In this document: positions 6,354 through 10,161 of the stretch, in pieces
Layout of the letters: every line of letters begins with the position of its first letter
Position numbering within the stretch: position 1 is the stretch's first letter
Notes under the pieces: model-generated
Told to the model about the DNA's origin: nothing
What the model saw: only the letters and a program-made list of their open reading frames with translations
The model's database searches: none
Position numbers and translations under genes: made by a program
Assembly (NCBI GenBank): GCA_024405335.1
Contig: JAKSOX010000056.1
Location: 1-10,161, forward strand
Length of the DNA: 10,161 nt
Direction of reading: 5' to 3'
Source of the DNA: Kiritimatiellia bacterium
GTDB lineage: Bacteria > Verrucomicrobiota > Kiritimatiellia > RFP12 > UBA1067

Positions 6354-6414
6354 GACATCGTCCTTTCACCATCAATAACGCCAGCCGCGTCCGCAGGGTT
6401 CAACTCCACGCGGG

Positions 6415-6444
6415 AAAACAAAAGGCGTCGCTTGCGCGGCGCCT
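6415..6444 (-). terminator. Intrinsic terminator after rplO
   Basis: On the minus strand AGGCG-C-CGC (6444-6436), loop GCAA (a GNRA-type tetraloop) and GCG-A-CGCCT (6431-6423) form a stem of eight pairs with one mismatch. TTTTGTTTT follows (to about 6415). It starts 28 bases after the rplO stop. It should end the ribosomal transcript before the ABC transporter genes. Confidence 0.8.
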
Positions 6445-6472
6445 CTCGTTTTCCGGTCCATGTCCGAAGACC

Positions 6473-6910
6473 TTAGGCGACGGTGCCGCCGGCGGCTTCG
6501 ATCTTGGCCTTGGCGGCCGCAGAGCAGGGAACCTTCACCGTGAACTTCTTCGTGAGTTCGCCATCGGCGAGAATCTTGACCTTCGGACGCTTGTTGTCCG
6601 AAAGGCCCTTCGCCTTGAGCGTGGCGACGGTGATTTCGTCGCCGGCGTCGAAGAACTTCTCGAGGGTGCCGACGTTGACGCCGAGGGCCTTGGCGTTGAA
6701 GCGGGCGTTGTTGAAGCCGCGCTTCGGAAGACGGCGGACGAGGGGCATCTGGCCGCCTTCGAAGCCGAGTTTCATCTTGTGGCCCTTGCGGGACTGCTGA
6801 CCCTTCTGACCGTTGCAGGACGTCTTGCCCATGCCCGAACCGCAACCGCGGCCGACGCGTTTGCGGCGTTCGCGGGCGCCAGGGGTGTTGGTGAGATTGC
6901 TGAGATCCAT
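6473..6910 (-). CDS. rplO: 50S ribosomal protein L15
   Basis: L15 (145 residues) binds 23S rRNA late in large-subunit assembly. The N-terminus has the typical basic Gly-rich arm (R-V-G-R-G-C-G-S-G-M-G-K-T, then K-G-Q-Q-S-R-K-G) and the G-F-E-G-G-Q-M-P-L motif, followed by the globular C-terminal half. ATG 6910 is preceded by AAGGAG nine bases upstream; a longer open frame into rpsE is not the start. It is the last gene of the ribosomal run: only 20 bases separate it from rpsE, leaving no room for rpmD, and a terminator rather than secY follows. Confidence 0.97.
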   Translation of the reverse strand: MDLSNLTNTPGARERRKRVGRGCGSGMGKTSCNGQKGQQSRKGHKMKLGFEGGQMPLVRRLPKRGFNNARFNAKALGVNVGTLEKFFDAGDEITVATLKAKGLSDNKRPKVKILADGELTKKFTVKVPCSAAAKAKIEAAGGTVA

Positions 6911-6930
6911 GGTTACTCTCTCCTTCTCGA

Positions 6931-7428
6931 TTACGCGCGAAGCGCGGCGATCTGCTCGGCCGAGCGCAGCTGCGAGAGCGCGTTCAGCGTGGCCTTCACC
7001 ACGTTGCAGCGGTTCTTGGAACCAAGGGACTTGCCCACCGCGTCGCGGATGCCGGCCGCCTCGAGGACGGGGCGCATGCCGCCGCCGACGATGAGACCCG
7101 TGCCGTCCGGGGCCGGCTTGAGGAGCACGCGGCCGCCGTCGCAGACGCCTTCGACGTCGTGCGGGATGGTCTTGCCCTTCATGCACACGGGCTTCATGGC
7201 CTTGCGGGCCGCGTCGCCGCCCTTGCGGATGGCGTCGGAAACCTCGTTGGCCTTGCCGAAGCCCACGCCGACCTTGCCTTCGTGGTCGCCCACGACGACT
7301 ACGGCGGAGAAGCTCATGCGGCGGCCGCCCTTGACGGTTTTGGCGCAGCGGTTCACGAACACGACGCGTTCGTCGAGATCGTCCGTGGCGCCGGATTCGT
7401 TGCGGCGCTTGTCAGTGTTGCGAGCCAT
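6931..7428 (-). CDS. rpsE: 30S ribosomal protein S5
   Basis: S5 (165 residues) contributes to decoding accuracy and mRNA unwinding in the small subunit. The double-stranded-RNA-binding N-domain carries V-N-R-C-A-K-T-V-K-G-G-R-R and G-K-V-G-V-G-F-G-K-A-N-E-V; the C-domain carries G-T-G-L-I-V-G-G and L-G-S-K-N. Start ATG 7428 overlaps the rplR stop as TAATG, with GGAGG seven bases upstream inside rplR. Length is normal. Confidence 0.97.
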   Translation of the reverse strand: MARNTDKRRNESGATDDLDERVVFVNRCAKTVKGGRRMSFSAVVVVGDHEGKVGVGFGKANEVSDAIRKGGDAARKAMKPVCMKGKTIPHDVEGVCDGGRVLLKPAPDGTGLIVGGGMRPVLEAAGIRDAVGKSLGSKNRCNVVKATLNALSQLRSAEQIAALRA

Positions 7429-7793
7429 TACTTGGCCTCCTTGTCAGTCTTGTCCGAGATGGAGATGCCGGCGGCGACGGCCGCCTCCACGATCGCCGCG
7501 ACGCGGCCCGTGTAGGGATTGCCGCCGCGGTCGACGACCACCTTGGCGATGCCCTTGGCCTTCGCGGCCTCGGCGGCGGCGGCGCCAAGCGCCTTCGCCA
7601 CGTCGAGGTTGGCCTTCTTCTCCTTGATCGTCGAAGCCGAAGCAAGCGTATTGCCCGCCGCGTCGTCGATGAACTGGACGTACATGTGCTTGTTCGTCAC
7701 GCAGATCGACATGCGCGGCTTTTCCGCGGAGCCGATCACGCGCTGACGGAGGCGAAGATGGCGCTTCGCACGCTGGTTTTTGCGGTTGAACAT
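7428..7793 (-). CDS. rplR: 50S ribosomal protein L18
   Basis: L18 (121 residues) helps attach 5S rRNA to the large subunit, together with L5. The basic N-terminus, K-P-R-M-S-I-C-V-T-N-K-H-M-Y-V-Q and the V-V-V-D-R-G-G-N-P-Y-T-G-R-V motif identify it. Thr replaces the usual His in Y-H-G-R. The end runs about nine residues beyond the usual A-G-L/I-x-F finish, with a charged tail. ATG 7793 lies two bases after the rplF stop. Confidence 0.96.
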   Translation of the reverse strand: MFNRKNQRAKRHLRLRQRVIGSAEKPRMSICVTNKHMYVQFIDDAAGNTLASASTIKEKKANLDVAKALGAAAAEAAKAKGIAKVVVDRGGNPYTGRVAAIVEAAVAAGISISDKTDKEAK

Positions 7794-7795
7794 TT

Positions 7796-8329
7796 TTAGG
7801 CCACCTTCTTGCCCTGCTTGCGGCGAATGTGTTCGCCGAGGTACTTGATGCCCTTGCCCTTGTAGGGTTCGGCCGGATAGAAACTGCGGATGCGGGCCGC
7901 GGCTTCGCCGACGGCGTCCTTCGCGCAGCCGGTCACGGTGACCTGAAGGCCGTCGTTTTCGACGGTGATCTTCAGGCCGGCCGGGATCTCGAACAGCTTC
8001 GGGGAGGCGAAGCCGAGCGAAAGCGCCAGGACGTTGCCCTGGAGAGCGGCCTTGAAGCCGGTGCCTTCGATCGTGAGCTGCTTCGTGTAGCCCGCGGAAA
8101 CGCCAACCACGTTGTTGTGGATCAGCGCGCGCGCCAGGCCGTGGAGGGCCTTGTAGCTGTCGTCCTTGCGGGTGACAACCACCTTGTCGCCCTCGACCTT
8201 CGCCGAGATGCCTTCGTGCATTTCATAGGACAGCTCGCCGAGCTTGCCCTTCACGGTGACCTTCTGCCCGGCGACCGTCACGGTGACGCCGGCCGGAATG
8301 GCCACAGGTTCTTTTCCGATACGAGACAT
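7796..8329 (-). CDS. rplF: 50S ribosomal protein L6
   Basis: L6 (177 residues) sits near the factor-binding region of the large subunit. Typical landmarks are the S-R-I-G-K-x-P-V start, the repeated L6 fold, and the C-terminal signature E-P-Y-K-G-K-G-I-K-Y followed by R-R-K-Q-G-K-K. The SD is fused to the rpsH stop (TAAGGAG), so the ribosome ending rpsH is well placed to start rplF. Length is normal. Confidence 0.97.
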   Translation of the reverse strand: MSRIGKEPVAIPAGVTVTVAGQKVTVKGKLGELSYEMHEGISAKVEGDKVVVTRKDDSYKALHGLARALIHNNVVGVSAGYTKQLTIEGTGFKAALQGNVLALSLGFASPKLFEIPAGLKITVENDGLQVTVTGCAKDAVGEAAARIRSFYPAEPYKGKGIKYLGEHIRRKQGKKVA

Positions 8330-8341
8330 TTGAATAGCTCC

Positions 8342-8734
8342 TTACCAAACGGTGCAGATGAGTTCGCCGCCGACCTTCTGCTCTTTCGCCTCCTTGCCGC
8401 TCATCACGCCTTTGGACGTGGAGAGGACGGCGAGGCCCATGCCGTCGAGGACGGCGGGGATGTTGGCGCTGGTCACGAAACGGCGGAGGCCGGGCTTCGA
8501 CACGCGCTGTAGACCCGTGATGGCCGGAACGGCCTTCTCGTTGTACTTCAGCGTGATGACGAGCTGTTTCGGGAATTCCTTGGTGACGAAGCAGTCTTCG
8601 ACGTAGCCGGCCTGCTTCATCACGCGGGCGATTTCCGCTTTGAGGTTCGACGCGGGCGTCACGACTTTCACCAAACGGGCCTTGTGGCCGTTCCGGATCG
8701 CGACGAGCATGTCGGAAATGGGATCCATAGTCAT
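8342..8734 (-). CDS. rpsH: 30S ribosomal protein S8
   Basis: S8 (130 residues) binds the central domain of 16S rRNA, and in E. coli also represses its own operon. D-P-I-S-D-M-L-V-A-I-R-N-G near the start and V-G-G-E-L-I-C-T-V-W at the end are diagnostic. ATG 8734 has an A/G-rich SD (AAGGA) about nine bases upstream; ATG 8728 is a possible shorter start (M-D-P-I-S-D). No S8-binding mimic of the E. coli kind was recognised around rplE. Confidence 0.97.
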   Translation of the reverse strand: MTMDPISDMLVAIRNGHKARLVKVVTPASNLKAEIARVMKQAGYVEDCFVTKEFPKQLVITLKYNEKAVPAITGLQRVSKPGLRRFVTSANIPAVLDGMGLAVLSTSKGVMSGKEAKEQKVGGELICTVW

Positions 8735-8753
8735 TTTCCTAATTCCTTTCCGA

Positions 8754-8993
8754 TTACCACGAGGCCTTGGTGACGCCCGGGATGAGGCCGTTCACCGCGA
8801 GTTCGCGGAAGCACAGACGGCACACGCCGAACTTGCGCATGAACGCATGGCGACGACCGCATATCTTGCAGCGGTTGTACGCGCGGACCTTCGCCTTGCT
8901 GAGGGGCTTCTTGCCCTCGGCGACGCGCTTCGCGTCCTTGGCCTTGGCGGCCGCCAGACGTTCGGTCTTCTCCATCAAACATTTCTTGGCCAT
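8754..8993 (-). CDS. rpsN: 30S ribosomal protein S14, zinc-binding type with extended N-terminus
   Basis: S14 (79 residues) sits in the head of the small subunit. The zinc ribbon is intact: C42-x-x-C45 and C58-x-x-C61, and the end G-x-I-P-G-V-T-K-A-S-W is classic. Zinc-type S14 is usually about 61 residues. Here the start M-A-K-K is followed by roughly 18 extra residues rich in Ala and Lys before the conserved K-V-R-A-Y-x-R-C, giving a length between the zinc type and the longer zinc-free type. Its ATG has a strong GGGAGGG SD eight bases upstream, so the extension is probably real; Met7 is the only other in-frame Met before the ribbon. It starts three bases after the rplE stop. Confidence 0.95.
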   Translation of the reverse strand: MAKKCLMEKTERLAAAKAKDAKRVAEGKKPLSKAKVRAYNRCKICGRRHAFMRKFGVCRLCFRELAVNGLIPGVTKASW

Positions 8994-8996
8994 GGA

Positions 8997-9536
8997 TTAA
9001 GCCCTCCCCGCGAACGGCATGCCCAGCGCCTCGAGAAGCGCCTTGGCCGCCTTGTTGTCGTTGCTGCTGGTCACGAACGTGATGTCCATGCCAGAATGGC
9101 CCGCCGAAGCTTCCACGAGTTCCGGGAAGATCGAGTGGTCCTTGATGCCCAGCGTGTAGTTGCCGCGGCCGTCGAACCCGCGGTTCGGAATGCCGTGGAA
9201 GTCGCGGATGCGGGGAAGCGCCGTCGCGATGAAGCGGTGCGCGAATTCCCACATGCGGTCGCCGCGGAGCGTCACCTGGGCGCCGATCACCATGCCCTCG
9301 CGCAGCTTGAAGTTCGAGATGGACTTCTTCGCCTTGCAGAGTTTCGGCTTCTGGCCCGTGATCGCCGTGAGGTCGCCCACGAGGTTCTTCTGCTCGTCCT
9401 TGGAGACGATGCCGAAGGCCATGTTGAGGACGATCTTCTGGAGACGCGGAACCAGCATGCGGTTCGTGACGCCGAGCTTCTGCTCGAGCTCCGCGACCAC
9501 GCGGTTGGTGTACTCTTCTTTGAGATACGCTGCCAT
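8997..9536 (-). CDS. rplE: 50S ribosomal protein L5
   Basis: L5 (179 residues) binds 5S rRNA and contacts the small subunit's head. Landmarks are P-R-L-Q-K-I-V-L-N-M, I-T-G-Q-K-P, K-S-I-S-N-F-K-L-R-E-G and R-G-F-D-G-R-G-N-Y-T-L-G-I. ATG 9536 lies two bases after the rplX stop. Normal length and no defects. Confidence 0.97.
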   Translation of the reverse strand: MAAYLKEEYTNRVVAELEQKLGVTNRMLVPRLQKIVLNMAFGIVSKDEQKNLVGDLTAITGQKPKLCKAKKSISNFKLREGMVIGAQVTLRGDRMWEFAHRFIATALPRIRDFHGIPNRGFDGRGNYTLGIKDHSIFPELVEASAGHSGMDITFVTSSNDNKAAKALLEALGMPFAGRA

Positions 9537-9538
9537 GA

Positions 9539-9850
9539 TCAGAGAACCTTTCCGGAGGCTTTGAGTTTACGCGCCTTCTTGCCGTCCTTTTCGGCGGTGG
9601 CGACGCGCGAACCCTTCTTGGCCTCCGCGTCGTACGGCATCAGCTTGCACAGGCGAATCGGGAGTTCGATCTCGACGAGACCGCCCTCGGTCGTCTGCGT
9701 GCGGCGCATGGCCTTCTTGTGTTTGTTGAGACCTTCAACGATCGCGGTGCCCTTCTTGGGATCCACGCTCTTGACGGTGCCGGTGCGGCCGGCGTCGTTG
9801 CCGTGAGTCACGATCACGGTGTCGTTTTTGCGAATGCGAGCAATAGACAT
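9539..9850 (-). CDS. rplX: 50S ribosomal protein L24
   Basis: L24 (103 residues) starts large-subunit assembly by binding the 5' end of 23S rRNA. The KOW motif is near the N-terminus (I-R-K-N-D-T-V-I-V-T-H-G-N-D-A-G-R-T-G) and L-N-K-H-K-K follows. The C-terminus is Lys-rich. AAGGAG nine bases before the ATG is fused to the rplN stop (TAAGGAG), the same arrangement as at rpsH/rplF. Confidence 0.97.
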   Translation of the reverse strand: MSIARIRKNDTVIVTHGNDAGRTGTVKSVDPKKGTAIVEGLNKHKKAMRRTQTTEGGLVEIELPIRLCKLMPYDAEAKKGSRVATAEKDGKKARKLKASGKVL

Positions 9851-9862
9851 GATCGGTACTCC

Positions 9863-10161
9863 TTAGACCACTTCCGGGGCCATCGAAAGGATTTTCATGT
9901 AGTTCTTCTCGCGGAGCTCGCGGGGCACGGGGCCAAACACGCGGCTGCCGATCGGGTTGAGCTTGGAATCGACGAGAACGCACGCGTTCTGGTCGAAGTG
10001 CACGCGCTGGCCGTCCTCGCGGACGATCGGCTGGCCGGTGCGGATGATCACCGCGGTGGCCACCTGACCCTTGCGGATCGAGCCCGTGGGGGACGCTTCC
10101 TTGATCGCGACGCGGATGACGTCGCCGAGGTGCGCGTACTCCTTGCGCTGCTTGAGGATGC
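9863..10161 (-). CDS. rplN: 50S ribosomal protein L14, N-terminus cut by window edge
   Basis: The last 98 residues of L14 are present; roughly the first two dozen lie beyond the window. The frame runs through to the edge with L-G-D-V-I-R-V-A-I-K-E-A-S-P, G-S-I-R-K-G-Q, A-V-I-I-R-T, R-V-F-G-P-V-P-R-E-L-R-E-K and the ending M-A-P-E-V-V, all typical of L14. A GTG at 10063 is an internal Val, not a start. L14 contacts the 30S subunit at bridge B8. It is the most upstream spc-operon gene visible. Confidence 0.97.
   Translation of the reverse strand, partial: ILKQRKEYAHLGDVIRVAIKEASPTGSIRKGQVATAVIIRTGQPIVREDGQRVHFDQNACVLVDSKLNPIGSRVFGPVPRELREKNYMKILSMAPEVV

Noticed and set aside
3424..6375. A longer 983-codon version of the permease
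   Set aside because: The first 248 codons are the ABC ATPase read in a wrong frame. The GTG at 5631 with GGAGG upstream is the proper start.
6360..6414. Promoter for the ABC transporter genes
   Set aside because: TTGAAC is present, but the only AT-rich -10 candidates are 18 to 20 bases away and poor matches.
1..10161. CRISPR array, insertion sequence, integrase or attachment site
   Set aside because: No spaced direct repeats, transposase motifs or terminal inverted repeats were seen; the only tandem repeat is the 27-bp coding unit at 294-374.

Overview
The window is GC-rich bacterial chromosomal DNA. It looks like a member of the PVC group: a Kiritimatiellota- or Verrucomicrobia-like organism is my best guess, from overall protein style, secreted lipoproteins and GC-rich codons. 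No marker here proves the phylum. Translation starts carry ordinary Shine-Dalgarno (SD) sites, and one near-consensus sigma-70-type promoter is visible. All genes but one lie on the minus strand, so the window reads right to left.

Right half (10161 to 6473): part of the conserved spc ribosomal-protein operon, in the order rplN (cut by the window edge), rplX, rplE, rpsN, rpsH, rplF, rplR, rpsE, rplO. Genes are packed within 2 to 20 bases or overlap, and two junctions fuse the stop codon to the next SD site. There is no rpmD (L30) between rpsE and rplO. A clear intrinsic terminator follows rplO, so secY and rpmJ are not in their usual place.

Middle (6353 to 3424): a two-gene ABC transporter of the LolD/MacB type. 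The ATPase and a 735-residue permease with two FtsX-type domains overlap by four bases (GTGA).

Left half (3354 to 511): a strong promoter with a perfect TATAAT box leads to a free-standing GHKL ATPase of the type often found beside [FeFe]-hydrogenase genes. A poorly explained 396-base stretch follows, holding two possible small genes coupled to their neighbours by ATGA overlaps. Then come two secreted glycerophosphodiester phosphodiesterases, one a lipoprotein and one with an ordinary signal peptide. The run ends at an intrinsic terminator at 511-544. Promoter, couplings and terminator suggest one transcript.

Far left (174 to 545, plus strand): a small, repetitive, proline- and arginine-rich lipoprotein gene that converges on this unit. 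The minus-strand terminator lies inside the last codons of this gene.

The ribosomal genes and the transporter are ordinary and secure. The part worth a second look is the ATPase, small ORFs and phosphodiesterases between 3354 and 511.
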